64,000 nt of DNA from an uncultured Clostridia bacterium (lineage in GTDB: Bacteria; Bacillota; Clostridia; Lachnospirales; Anaerotignaceae): positions 62,001 through 126,000 of the forward strand of contig CAJUNT010000007.1 of the NCBI GenBank assembly GCA_910587735.1, in the 5' to 3' direction. The notes under the pieces were generated by a model. It did no database searches. It was not told the DNA's origin and worked only from the letters and a program-made list of their open reading frames with translations. A program made the position numbers and the translations under genes. Within the stretch, counting starts at the first letter, position 1. Every line of letters begins with the position of its first letter. Shown piece by piece: positions 33,512-42,827 of this stretch.

Positions 33512-35884
33512 TTATTCTGGCTTGTCCCATGCGATTTCTATGGAATCACCTTGAGAAACACTTGCAGTATAAGCAGTATCCTCACCATTCAGCTTTAATA
33601 TAATATTTCCCTGTGGTTTTTCAAGGTCTATATCTACATAATTCAACATATCATAAAAAAGCAATTTTTTTCTATTATTTAAAGGTATTGTTTTCCATAC
33701 ATTGTTAATACAAACAACAATACTATCTGCATTTTCTGATAAATGTGGTACTTCACTTTTTGCAACATTTGTTTCTGTTTGCTGTTCTGTTGCAAGTATT
33801 TGTTTTGTTTGTTTTATTTGATTTTGTTCTACTTGATTTTGTTCCATTTGATTTTGCTCCATTTGTTCTATTTGTTTTGTTTGTTCTGATGATTGTTCTA
33901 AATTATTTTGTTGTATTATCATTTCATTTTCAGTTGTTTTCATTGTTACTTCAGAATATATTTTTTCTTCTTCTGTTTTTTCTGCTTGCTGTGTATTTAA
34001 TTGTTGTTGAGCAATGCCCTCCATTTCATTTTGTTGTGATAATTCTTCAGATATTTGTTTCTGCTGTTGTTTTGAAATAAAAGAAATTTGGTCACCAGCC
34101 GCAATTAATGTATCTTGATTTGCTATGGAATTATTTATCATCATGGTCATTTCTTCTGGCTGGAATGTTGTTTCCATATAATCCAACAAATCTGTTAATG
34201 TAATAACAGATTCTGTTGTAATTCTGTCCATAGGTTTTATAATATAATCATCTGCTAATTGCTGTCCATCTTTATAAAATATAACAGGTACTTCCGCTAA
34301 TACTTCATCTACAATGACAGAAAAATGGAATTCTGGTTGTTCTTTTAATTCTTTAATTGTAATAGTAGGCTGTTTTCCAGGTATTGCTTCCTTTGCTATA
34401 ATGACGTCGCCTTGTTTAATTTTTGTATCTATGGAAGCCAATTCTCCATTTACAAATAATTCTCCTGGAACAGTATTCTCACCCTTTTTGTTGTATCTTT
34501 TTCCGTCAATATAATAATTGATAGAACGAACAGGAAAACCAATTAAGTTTTGAGGCTTAATAGAAGAAAGTAAAAGAGCATCTAATACTTTTGATTCTCT
34601 GTAATTTAAAAGCATTTGTTTTTTTCCATTGATTGTAATAGAAAAGAAATCACAGCCTTTATATATAGATGACATAGCACCAATACCAAGAGGAGTAATA
34701 AATTCAGGATTTTGTAATTTTTTGTCATAAACAGCAACATTTTTAAAAGGCTGATTTCCGGATATTGCAACATTTTCAAAAGGTATTTTTAATTCTGTTG
34801 CAATAGCTTGACAAAATCCTGGAATTTGGCAACCGCCACCAGCTAAAAATACGGCAGTAGGAGCATCTCCATTTGCTTTTATAATACCATTTGCGATTGC
34901 TTCACTTAATGTTTTAATTGCAGGTTTTAGGCTTTTTAATAGTTTTGATTTTACTTCTTTATGAGTATTGCCTAAGATATCTTTATAGATAATTTGAGAA
35001 TCATCTGTATCTAAAGCAATTTTAATTTTTTCTGCATTTTCAAAATTACAAAGACATTTCTGCATAATTGCCTCTGTAATTTCATCTCCTGCTGTTGTTA
35101 CCATATCATAAGCTATGATACTTCCATCTTTTGATATAGCAATATCGCTTGTACCCGCACCAATATCTACTAATGCAATATTTAATAAACGAATATCTTC
35201 TGGTACAACAACATTAATAGCGGCAATAGGCTCTAATGTTAAATTTTCTACTGTTAATTGATTTGCTGTCATAACAGCATAAAGATTTTGAACCACATTT
35301 TGAGGCAAAAATGCAGCAATTAAATCAATCGTTACTTCTTTACCCTTATGACCTATAATAGTACTACTTTGATAGTTATCCAATTTATATTTTGTGATGC
35401 TGTAACCTACACAATAAAATGTTGTTTTATTTTCAGGATGTTCCTCTAAATCATGGTCAAATTCTGATTGTGCAATACCTAATGCAGAATATTCCATGGC
35501 ACTTAATAAATTTTCTGTGATTTCTTCAGTAGGATTTAATTCTTGTGTATAAATTATTTTTTTGGTAATTAAAGCACGTCCTGCTGCTGCAATACAAACT
35601 TTTGATAATTTAAGTTTATTTCGTTTTTCCAATGCAGATTTTACTTTTTTGACAACATCAGCCACAAGTGCAATATTTTCAATTTGTCCATCACGCATAG
35701 CACGTTCTTGATGAAATGCTTGTTCATAATCTAATACATGAAAAATACTGCCATCATGTACGCCTATAATGCCAACAACACTGCGTGTACCAATATCCAG
35801 TGCAAATATAGCATTTGATTGTGTGAGTGTAACAGGGGGTTTTTTGACTGGTTCAGATACCGTTTCTGTTTTTTTAGCTTTCAA
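33512..35884 (-). CDS. FtsA-like actin-fold ATPase with long C-terminal extension
   Basis: Residues about 25-390 have the FtsA/PilM/MreB fold: phosphate-1 loop IFALDIGTRSVVGIIG, phosphate-2 IALVDIGAGTSDIAI and adenosine loop AVFLAGGGCQIPGFCQAIA. FtsA itself is about 420 aa; this is 790. After the ATPase come probable beta domains (420-600), a Gln/Glu-rich linker with EQNQ repeats (about 620-720) and a last small domain (VVCINNVWKTIPLNNRKKLLFYDMLNYVDIDL). No C-terminal membrane-binding helix is evident. The start is TTG 35884 after AAAGGAGG. Similar long FtsA-domain proteins exist in Clostridia. A role in flagellum or division-site placement is inference. Confidence 0.8.
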   Translation of the reverse strand: MKAKKTETVSEPVKKPPVTLTQSNAIFALDIGTRSVVGIIGVHDGSIFHVLDYEQAFHQERAMRDGQIENIALVADVVKKVKSALEKRNKLKLSKVCIAAAGRALITKKIIYTQELNPTEEITENLLSAMEYSALGIAQSEFDHDLEEHPENKTTFYCVGYSITKYKLDNYQSSTIIGHKGKEVTIDLIAAFLPQNVVQNLYAVMTANQLTVENLTLEPIAAINVVVPEDIRLLNIALVDIGAGTSDIAISKDGSIIAYDMVTTAGDEITEAIMQKCLCNFENAEKIKIALDTDDSQIIYKDILGNTHKEVKSKLLKSLKPAIKTLSEAIANGIIKANGDAPTAVFLAGGGCQIPGFCQAIATELKIPFENVAISGNQPFKNVAVYDKKLQNPEFITPLGIGAMSSIYKGCDFFSITINGKKQMLLNYRESKVLDALLLSSIKPQNLIGFPVRSINYYIDGKRYNKKGENTVPGELFVNGELASIDTKIKQGDVIIAKEAIPGKQPTITIKELKEQPEFHFSVIVDEVLAEVPVIFYKDGQQLADDYIIKPMDRITTESVITLTDLLDYMETTFQPEEMTMMINNSIANQDTLIAAGDQISFISKQQQKQISEELSQQNEMEGIAQQQLNTQQAEKTEEEKIYSEVTMKTTENEMIIQQNNLEQSSEQTKQIEQMEQNQMEQNQVEQNQIKQTKQILATEQQTETNVAKSEVPHLSENADSIVVCINNVWKTIPLNNRKKLLFYDMLNYVDIDLEKPQGNIILKLNGEDTAYTASVSQGDSIEIAWDKPE

Positions 35885-35920
35885 AAAAAAGCCTCCTTTC
35901 AAGGCATTAATAAGGAACAA

Positions 35921-35945
35921 AGCCGTTCTTTTTGAAAGAACGGCT
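35921..35945 (-). terminator. hairpin between cheB and the FtsA-like gene
   Basis: AGCCGTTCTTT and AAAGAACGGCT form a perfect 11-bp stem with loop TTG. On the minus strand the following T-run is short (TTTGTT), so some read-through into the FtsA-like gene is possible. Confidence 0.7.
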
Positions 35946-36001
35946 ATTTATATTTGTGAAAATATTGGGCTTAAAAAAGTAAAAGGGGGTTTTGTTATTT
36001 T

Positions 36002-37042
36002 TTATTGTATTTTGACTAAATGTCTGCGCAATACACCTGCAATATTTTCACAAGAAGCCTGTACTTCAACAGCACCAATATTTTGTGCTACCATAGGCAT
36101 ACCATATACAATACAAGACTCTTTATCTTGCCCAATAGTAAAAGCCCCATTTTTTTTCATTTTTAATAAACCATCAGCACCATCACGACCCATGCCAGTC
36201 ATAATAATACCAACAGCATTTTTACCAACTGTTTCTGCAACAGATGTAAACAATACATCAACAGAAGGTCTATGTCCGCTGACTTTATCCCCAGGAGCAC
36301 AGCTTACAGCAAAACCACTGCCTTGACGAACTACTTTTGTTTGCAGTTCTCCACCAGGAGCAATCAGTACTTGCCCTCTTACAATAGCATCACCAGATTT
36401 TGCTTCTTTTACACGCATATGACATAAACGGTCTAATCTTTCTGCATACATTTTTGTAAAACCTTCTGGCATATGCTGTACTACAACAATACCTGGAGTA
36501 TCTGGAGGCAAATCCTTCAGAACGGTTAATGTTGCTTCTGTTCCACCAGTAGATGCACCGATAGCAATTACCATAGATTTTAATTTTGCAGAGTTTAAAG
36601 GAGAAGGCATAATTGGCTTGACAGCTTCTCTTGGTTTTGGCTGATGAACAATCGCTTTAGAAGCAATTCTAATTTTTCCAGCCAAGTCTTTTAAAAAGAT
36701 ATCCACAGTATTTTGCTTTGTCATATCTGGTTTTCTTACAAAATCAACAGCTCCAGCAGAAAGTGCTTCAAATACATTGATATTTAAAGAAGAAACAACA
36801 ACAACTGGAACAGGATGTTGTGGAATTAATTGTTTCAAAAAGGAGATACCATTTAAACGTGGCATTTCAACATCTAATGTTACGACATCAGGACAAAGCA
36901 CAGGTATTTTTGCTTTTGCGTCAAAAGCATCTACTGCATATCCTACAACTTCAATATCATTATGTTTTGATAGGCTGTCAATTAAAACTTTGCGAAAAAG
37001 CATAGAATCATCGACAACAAGAACTTTAATTTTTTTTTCCAT
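36002..37042 (-). CDS. cheB: chemoreceptor methylesterase/deamidase CheB
   Basis: CheB demethylates receptors. The 346-aa protein has a receiver domain with phospho-acceptor D57 (DVVTLDVEMPRLNG) and a catalytic domain with the triad S164 (AIGASTGGTEA), H190 (VVQHMPEGFT) and D287 (GMGRDGADG). It lies alone between a downstream hairpin and the upstream 18-base element at 37090-37107, suggesting its own promoter. Confidence 0.96.
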   Translation of the reverse strand: MEKKIKVLVVDDSMLFRKVLIDSLSKHNDIEVVGYAVDAFDAKAKIPVLCPDVVTLDVEMPRLNGISFLKQLIPQHPVPVVVVSSLNINVFEALSAGAVDFVRKPDMTKQNTVDIFLKDLAGKIRIASKAIVHQPKPREAVKPIMPSPLNSAKLKSMVIAIGASTGGTEATLTVLKDLPPDTPGIVVVQHMPEGFTKMYAERLDRLCHMRVKEAKSGDAIVRGQVLIAPGGELQTKVVRQGSGFAVSCAPGDKVSGHRPSVDVLFTSVAETVGKNAVGIIMTGMGRDGADGLLKMKKNGAFTIGQDKESCIVYGMPMVAQNIGAVEVQASCENIAGVLRRHLVKIQ

Positions 37043-37089
37043 AAAAGAAACACCGTATCCTTTCGGGTTGGTAATAAAGTAAATGGTTG

Positions 37090-37141
37090 TTTATCAGACA
37101 TTAGTAATTCCCACCTGTCCATACGACAGTGGGTATTTACT
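37090..37141 (-). promoter_or_regulatory. 18-base element (37090-37107) and palindrome upstream of cheB
   Basis: The minus strand carries the same TTACTAATGTCTGATAAA as upstream of flgM. Here it is also one end of an imperfect palindrome: TAGTAA...CCCAC...TGTC (37102-37119) against GACA...GTGGG...TTACTA (37125-37141). Either a regulator binds here or the hairpin ends transcripts coming from cheR. Confidence 0.5.
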
Positions 37142-37268
37142 AATATTGTTCAGTGAATGATAAAATTTTCGCTGAACAACAAAGTATTGTTATACAGCAA
37201 ATGTTTATAATTAATCTGTAAAACAAATTTTGATATTATTATATCATTAATTTTATAACAATAAAATA

Positions 37269-38078
37269 CTATATTTTCTGATATGTAGCAGGCATAATAT
37301 ATTTATATGCTAAACGTTCTTTATTTAATGATTCAGAATGACCAATCAACAAATAACCACCTGTATTCGTTGCATGATAAAAACGATTTACCAAAGCATC
37401 TTTTGTTGGCTGGTCGAAATAAATCATAACATTTCGACAAAAAATAACATCAAATTTAATTTTAAATTGTATTGGATTCATGAGGTTAAATGTTCTAAAT
37501 ATTACATTAGATTTAATATGAGGAGCCACTGCATAACGCCCATCAGGCAGTTTTTTAAAATATTCTGTTTTCCACCTGTCAGGTATTTTTGACAAAGATT
37601 CAGCCTCATATATTGCATTTTGTGCTTGTGCCAATACTTTTTGTGAAATATCTGTTGCCAAAACACGAGTATCCCATGCGGCAGCTTGTGCTCCAAGATA
37701 ATCTTTTAAAATCATGGATATGGTATAAGGTTCTTCTCCAGAAGAACAGCCTGCACTCCAAATACTAAGCACTTTATTTTTTTTTTGTTTTATCAAACGA
37801 GGCAATATTGTATTTTTTAAAAAATCAAAATGATTTGCTTCTCTTAAAAAATAGGTATAATTTGTTGTTAATTTATTTAACATCATTTCAATACTATTTT
37901 TGTCAGATGTTTGTATAATGTGATTTATATAAGCAGAAAAATCAGCAAATCCAGCTGTAACAATAGAGTTAGAAAGCCGGCTGGTAATAAGCTGCTTCTT
38001 TTTAGATAAATCAATACCGAAATTTTTTTGTACATAATCAACAAGACGTAAAAAGTCTTGGTCTGTAATGGTAAGCAT
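37269..38078 (-). CDS. cheR: chemoreceptor methyltransferase CheR
   Basis: CheR methylates receptor glutamates using S-adenosylmethionine. The 269-aa protein has an N-terminal helical domain (DFLRLVDYVQKNFGIDLSKKKQLITSRL) and an AdoMet domain with IWSAGCSSGEEPYTISM and FDVIFCRNVMIYFDQPTKDALVNRF. The ribosome site AGGAG is 9 bases upstream. A perfect palindrome upstream separates it from cheW-cheA. Confidence 0.95.
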   Translation of the reverse strand: MLTITDQDFLRLVDYVQKNFGIDLSKKKQLITSRLSNSIVTAGFADFSAYINHIIQTSDKNSIEMMLNKLTTNYTYFLREANHFDFLKNTILPRLIKQKKNKVLSIWSAGCSSGEEPYTISMILKDYLGAQAAAWDTRVLATDISQKVLAQAQNAIYEAESLSKIPDRWKTEYFKKLPDGRYAVAPHIKSNVIFRTFNLMNPIQFKIKFDVIFCRNVMIYFDQPTKDALVNRFYHATNTGGYLLIGHSESLNKERLAYKYIMPATYQKI

Positions 38079-38258
38079 ATATAAACTCCTATTCTTACAA
38101 GCTTTAAAAAAATAAAATTAACATATTACTTATAGTATGATTAAAAAATTTGCATATTCAAATAAAGTCTACCCCAAAAGACTTTATTTCATGAACAAAC
38201 TGCTGTTTTATTGTTTTTTGTATATTAATAGAGCATAGAGCAACATAATTGTGTTAAA

Positions 38259-38294
38259 ACACCAACAAACTTTTTATAAAAAGTTTGTTGGTGT
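38259..38294. terminator. perfect 36-base palindrome between cheW and cheR
   Basis: ACACCAACAAACTTTTTA (38259-38276) is followed by its exact reverse complement (38277-38294). It lies about 54 bases beyond the cheW stop. It can act as a terminator on either strand but lacks a separate U-run. The AAACTTTTT core matches the element at 20622-20643, so it may belong to a dispersed repeat family. Confidence 0.6.
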
Positions 38295-38347
38295 GGGAAA
38301 ATCCACAAAAAGAATAACCTACTAAATCATTACTTTTTATTATATCA

Positions 38348-38833
38348 TTACATAGTATCTTGAAGCAATAGCTCACAATCAAAAAATAATATTACCATTT
38401 CTTTTGAAAGAGACATCATACCTTTTACTAGTTCTTGAGAACTATTTGGAGGCATAGGGGAAATGTTACTTTCATAAATATCTACTACATGAGATACTGC
38501 ATCTACAAAAATACCTATGGAAGTGGAATTAATATCTAAAACAATAATACAGGAAGTATCTGTTTCTTCTAAAGGCATTTTATGCATTTTTTCTCTAATA
38601 TCAATAATTGGTATAATTTGTCCCCTCAAATTGATAATTCCTTTTATAAAAGATGGAACATTTGGCACCATAGTGATGGGATAATTTGTAATGATTTCAC
38701 CAACATTTGTGGCATCAATTGCAAATGTTAAACCATCTGACAAAAATGTAAGAAATTTTTTAGCATCTTCTTTTATTTCTACATTTAGGGCTTGGCTTTT
38801 TTCCATGTCCATTTCATTATATTCTTCAGTCAT
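38348..38833 (-). CDS. cheW: chemotaxis coupling protein CheW
   Basis: CheW links chemoreceptors to CheA. The 161-aa protein has FLTFLSDGLTFAIDATNVGEIITNYPITMVPNVPSFIKGIINLRGQIIPIIDIREK, the CheW core, and ends with the KEMVILFFDCELLL strand. The ribosome site GGAGG is 9 bases upstream, and it lies 36 bases after cheA. Confidence 0.95.
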   Translation of the reverse strand: MTEEYNEMDMEKSQALNVEIKEDAKKFLTFLSDGLTFAIDATNVGEIITNYPITMVPNVPSFIKGIINLRGQIIPIIDIREKMHKMPLEETDTSCIIVLDINSTSIGIFVDAVSHVVDIYESNISPMPPNSSQELVKGMMSLSKEMVILFFDCELLLQDTM

Positions 38834-38869
38834 AAATTGAGTCCTCCAATATTATATATTCAGAATCAC

Positions 38870-40993
38870 TTAATAAGCATAACCGCTGGTAGTGTGATGA
38901 AGAGTAGTAGTATCTAATATAATGCTGATATTGCCATCGCCTAAAATAGTACAACCGCCGATACCTGATTTTTTAATATTATATGCGTTCAAATAAGAAG
39001 GCAATGGTTTTACAACAACTTGTTGTTCACCTAAAAGTTCATCTACAAACAAGCAGTAAGATTTATCTCCTTCCCCTACCCAAACAAGTATGCCATCTTC
39101 TAAATTGGTAATTTCTGTTTCGATATTATATAGACGATGTACTCTAATAACAGGATAGAAGTTATCCATTCTTTTTACAATTTCTTGTCCTTGTGCATCA
39201 TAAATAATTTCTTCAGGAGTAATTTTGAAGGATTGCTGTATATCTGAAATAGGAATTGTAAATATTGATTTTCCAACAGAAACTTCCATACCATCTACAA
39301 TAGCCATAGTCAATGGAATTTTCATTGTAGTACACATTCCTTTTCCTAATTCACTTGTTATTGTAACAGTACCAGCAACTTTTTCAATATTTTTCTTTAC
39401 TACATCCATACCAACGCCACGTCCAGAATATTCTGTTACCTGTTCATTTGTAGAAAATCCTGGTGCCATTAAAAGAGCAAGAATTTCTTTTTGAGAATAT
39501 TCGCTTTCTGGTTTTGTTAAAATACCGTTTCTTCTTGCTTTTTCCAATATTTTAGCAGGGTCTGCACCTTTACCATCGTCTTGTATGGTAATAATAACTT
39601 CACTTCCTGTATGTTCTGCAGAAAGTATAATTTCACCTTGTGGATTTTTACCTGCCTTAATTCTTTCTTCTACTGTTTCTTCAATGCCATGGTCCATAGA
39701 ATTTCTAACCATATGCATGATAGGGTCACCAATGCTGTCTACGATTGTTTTATCTACTTCTGTATCTTCTCCTATAATTGTTAAACGAACATCTTTGTTT
39801 AAACTTTTGCTCATATCTCTAACAATACGATTCATTTTTTGGAATGCACCTGCCACAGGAATCATACGAATAGACATAACAGTATCTTGTAAATCATCTG
39901 TTAATTTTCTTAATTGACGAGCAGATTTTGTAAAATTATCTAATTTTAATCCTTGTAATTCTGGAGAAGATGTTACCATAGATTCTGTAATAACAAGTTC
40001 TCCCATAAGCATCATTAATTTATCTAATTTGGATAAATTAACACTAATCAAACTTTGTTTATTTGCACCAACATGAGTTACATTAGTATTATTTGTATTT
40101 TGTGATGCTTGTGCATTTTGTGCAGGAGCTTGTACTTTTTGCACAGGAGCTGCATCAATATGCTGTTGTGTTACAGTTTCACTTTCTTGTTGTATAGCAG
40201 TTTCTTTTTCTTGTTTTTCAGCTTCTGGTGGTATTAATATTTCATAGGATTGTACATTACCAGAATTTTTAACAATATCCAATGCTGCTTCTAGTGTTTG
40301 TTTTGTATCGAAACCTAAAAGGAATCCTTTTTCAATAATTACTGCTGCAGTAGCAGGGTTGGTTTCTACATCTGGTGGATAAAATGTTAAATTTTCATAA
40401 ATATCTTTTACAGAAGTAACCAACATAAATGCACGTAAATTTTCCATGCCGCAGCCTTCATCAAATGTTACTTTTAAAAATGCCTTTGAGCCATCATCTG
40501 GTAATTCCGCATATGCATTTTCTGATTTTTCATGGTCTTGCTGTTCTTTATCATCTGCAGAATGAGTAGAGTCATCTGTTTTATTACTGATTTTGTTTAA
40601 AAAGCTATTAACTTTTTCAACAAAACTGTCGACATTACTAGTGAGTGGCTCGTTATTTTCTAATTTTTCCACTTCAGCACGAAGCATATCAGTGGAAAAA
40701 AACATGAGATTGAAAAGTTCCTTTTTATGTTCTTCATCAATACTATCAATGGTGTTTTCGCGAATGAAAAAAAATAAATCTTCAATACGATGTGCTATTG
40801 TCATCAATGAGGAAAATTCCATCATAGCAGAAGAACCTTTGATAGTATGCATGATGCGAAAGATTTCGTTTACACTATCACTTGTAAAAGTATCAGCTTT
40901 CTCGGCATCAAGAAGGACTTCATCAAGCTGCTCTAAAAGTGAATTTGTTTCAAAAAGATACATATCTAGCATATTTTCCATGCCGTTATCCAT
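38870..40993 (-). CDS. cheA: chemotaxis histidine kinase CheA
   Basis: The 707-aa protein has all five CheA domains: HPt with H49 (IFRIMHTIKGSSAMMEF), a P2 CheY-binding domain (about 160-260), a dimer domain (SLISVNLSKLDKLMMLMGELVITESMV), the ATPase with N box MVRNSMDHGIE and GVGMDVVKKNIEKVAG, and a C-terminal CheW-like domain. Residues about 265-305 form a Gln/Thr/Ala-rich linker. ATG 40993 follows AGGGGTG; an earlier in-frame ATG overlaps that site. A sigma-28 site is 38 bases upstream. Confidence 0.96.
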   Translation of the reverse strand: MDNGMENMLDMYLFETNSLLEQLDEVLLDAEKADTFTSDSVNEIFRIMHTIKGSSAMMEFSSLMTIAHRIEDLFFFIRENTIDSIDEEHKKELFNLMFFSTDMLRAEVEKLENNEPLTSNVDSFVEKVNSFLNKISNKTDDSTHSADDKEQQDHEKSENAYAELPDDGSKAFLKVTFDEGCGMENLRAFMLVTSVKDIYENLTFYPPDVETNPATAAVIIEKGFLLGFDTKQTLEAALDIVKNSGNVQSYEILIPPEAEKQEKETAIQQESETVTQQHIDAAPVQKVQAPAQNAQASQNTNNTNVTHVGANKQSLISVNLSKLDKLMMLMGELVITESMVTSSPELQGLKLDNFTKSARQLRKLTDDLQDTVMSIRMIPVAGAFQKMNRIVRDMSKSLNKDVRLTIIGEDTEVDKTIVDSIGDPIMHMVRNSMDHGIEETVEERIKAGKNPQGEIILSAEHTGSEVIITIQDDGKGADPAKILEKARRNGILTKPESEYSQKEILALLMAPGFSTNEQVTEYSGRGVGMDVVKKNIEKVAGTVTITSELGKGMCTTMKIPLTMAIVDGMEVSVGKSIFTIPISDIQQSFKITPEEIIYDAQGQEIVKRMDNFYPVIRVHRLYNIETEITNLEDGILVWVGEGDKSYCLFVDELLGEQQVVVKPLPSYLNAYNIKKSGIGGCTILGDGNISIILDTTTLHHTTSGYAY

Positions 40994-41030
40994 ACTTACA
41001 CCCCTCATATGTTTTTATTATCTAGTATCT

Positions 41031-41057
41031 ATATCGGCAGATTATGAAAAAAAATAA
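41031..41057 (-). promoter_or_regulatory. candidate sigma-28 promoter of cheA-cheW
   Basis: On the minus strand TTAT (41054-41057), 15 bases, then GCCGATAT (41031-41038). -35, spacing and -10 are identical to the flgM site. It is 38 bases from the cheA ATG, in the 98-base divergent gap with the FliK/YlqG-like gene. Confidence 0.78.
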
Positions 41058-41091
41058 TAGTATAAATATAATTAAAGTGCAGGTGAAAAAA

Positions 41092-42516
41092 GTGGCAGAT
41101 TTATTAAAAGTGACAACACCTCTTACTGGGACTGAAAATTCGACAAGAACAAATCCCATAAGAGAAAATGACCCCAGTATACAAAATATAGTAGACCCAT
41201 CAAAAGTAGTTCGTCCAGATGGCAGAGAAGGCGTATCAACAGATACGCAAAGAAAAGCACTAAATTATGAATCAAACTATGAAACATTTATGCAGATGGT
41301 GAGGGATACACCAGCATTAACACAAATGATTACAGATTTAATTTATTCTCGTATGGGCATTGTGGTCAGCTCTGGTATGGGTGAAAATTTTACAGAGGAA
41401 ATTTCAAATTTTATGGAAATGCTCAAAATGACAGAAGGAGAACTTGTTTATTTTTTAAAAAATCAAGCTGCTTCTGCTGTTAAATTTAAAGGAGCATTTT
41501 TTAATGTTTTAAGACAAATATTAGACCAAGCGTCTTCTGTTGAGTTAAGAACAAGTATATTAGATTTTTTAAAACGATATAATGATATGTCTGCAGGACC
41601 TCATTTAATGAATCAAATTATGCAGAATTTACAAAACATCAGACAATCTATTCCAAGAAGTTATGGAGATACACTTGCAGAATTGATGACTAAGTTATAT
41701 ACTGGAAGTGAACCAGGAAATACTACTGCTAATACGGCAGTACTGAAAAATGAAATCATACCTTATTTGTCAAAATATGTTAGTGCAACATATGATTTAG
41801 GAAAAGCAAGAGATTGGATGACAATGCTTACACTAAATATTGCCCGTTATGAAAATGGGGATAAAACAGCATTTTTAAAATCTTTTTCTCATTTGATGAG
41901 TTTTGCAAGTGTAAGAGAAAAATTAGGAGATATTTCACCAGAACAATTAGGGAAAATATTAGCAAATACAGAATTTGAAAGAGCAACAGAACAATATACT
42001 CTTTTAGATAAATTGACTGAAATATTAGAAAGAGGAATGAATGGTACAGAATCCAGTCATGAAGCAAAAGCTGTTTTTGCAAATATTATTAATTCTCTTT
42101 TGTTAAATGAAAGCGTTTATATGCCTTTGTTGCATTTAATGGTTCCAGCAGATATTGGAGGCAGACTAATGTTTTCAGAAATGTGGATTGACCCAGATGA
42201 CCAGCCTCAAAATGGAGGCAGTAACGGAGAAAAAGAAAAACAAATTAGATTATTTATAAAATTTGACATTAAGGAAGTAGGCTATTTTGAAATGATTCTG
42301 CTTTCAAGAGATGAAAATGTAGATATGCAGTTATATTATCCAGAAAAATTGTCTGCCCACAAAAAAACGATTCAAGAAGGTATGAGCAATATTATGGAGA
42401 GAAATGGTTTACGTTTTCAATCGTTGTATACAGATGTTTTGCAAGCGCCTAAAACAATATCAGAGGTATTTCCTAAGCTATATGAAAGGATGAATGCAGT
42501 CAATGTCAGGATTTAA
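41092..42516 (+). CDS. YlqG-like protein with FliK-type C-terminal domain
   Basis: The 474-aa protein starts with GTG 41092 after AGGTGA. The N-terminal 50 residues are polar. A large helical middle (about 60-370) has no domain I recognise. The C-terminal 90 residues (KEKQIRLFIKFDIKEVGYFEMILLSRDENVDMQLYYPEK) resemble the FliK hook-length domain, as in Bacillus YlqG. It precedes and overlaps a YlqH-like gene, the same pair as in Bacillus. True FliK is normally in the early hook operon, which is not in the window. The family assignment is by context and weak resemblance. Confidence 0.6.
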   Translation: MADLLKVTTPLTGTENSTRTNPIRENDPSIQNIVDPSKVVRPDGREGVSTDTQRKALNYESNYETFMQMVRDTPALTQMITDLIYSRMGIVVSSGMGENFTEEISNFMEMLKMTEGELVYFLKNQAASAVKFKGAFFNVLRQILDQASSVELRTSILDFLKRYNDMSAGPHLMNQIMQNLQNIRQSIPRSYGDTLAELMTKLYTGSEPGNTTANTAVLKNEIIPYLSKYVSATYDLGKARDWMTMLTLNIARYENGDKTAFLKSFSHLMSFASVREKLGDISPEQLGKILANTEFERATEQYTLLDKLTEILERGMNGTESSHEAKAVFANIINSLLLNESVYMPLLHLMVPADIGGRLMFSEMWIDPDDQPQNGGSNGEKEKQIRLFIKFDIKEVGYFEMILLSRDENVDMQLYYPEKLSAHKKTIQEGMSNIMERNGLRFQSLYTDVLQAPKTISEVFPKLYERMNAVNVRI

Positions 42517-42805
42517 TGATAAATTGAATAAAAAAGCAGTAGCACTGCGGTATGATGTTGATAAAAATATTGCCCCTGTTATTGTAGCATCTGGTATGGG
42601 ACATGTTGCAGAAAAGATTATTGAAATTGCAGGAGAAAATAAAGTTCCCATTTATGAAGACACATCTTTGACAACAATATTAACACAATTGGAATTGGGT
42701 TCAGAAATACCTGAGGAACTTTATAAAGCAGTAGTGGATATTTATGTTTTCTTTTTAAATTTTACACAAAATGAAAATGACGAAGATGATGAGTATGATG
42801 AATAA
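42503..42805 (+). CDS. YlqH-like stand-alone FlhB C-terminal domain
   Basis: The 100-aa protein KKAVALRYDVDKNIAPVIVASGMGHVAEKIIEIAGENKVPIYED...LGSEIPEELYKAVVDIYVF aligns with FlhB after its NPTH cleavage site (FAVALKYDGEKDIAPIVVAKGQ). It lacks the NPTH motif and all membrane helices, and has an acidic tail (NENDEDDEYDE). It may compete with or substitute for the cleaved FlhB fragment. ATG 42503 after GAAAGGA is preferred; the gene overlaps the upstream one by 14 bases. Confidence 0.88.
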   Translation: MSGFNDKLNKKAVALRYDVDKNIAPVIVASGMGHVAEKIIEIAGENKVPIYEDTSLTTILTQLELGSEIPEELYKAVVDIYVFFLNFTQNENDEDDEYDE

Positions 42806-42827
42806 ATTTTTTTAGGAGGTGTTTGAT

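Noticed and set aside
42503..42805. Truncated or broken flhB pseudogene
   Set aside because: Stand-alone FlhB C-terminal domains (YlqH type) are a known intact family, and this one has its own start and overlap with its neighbour.
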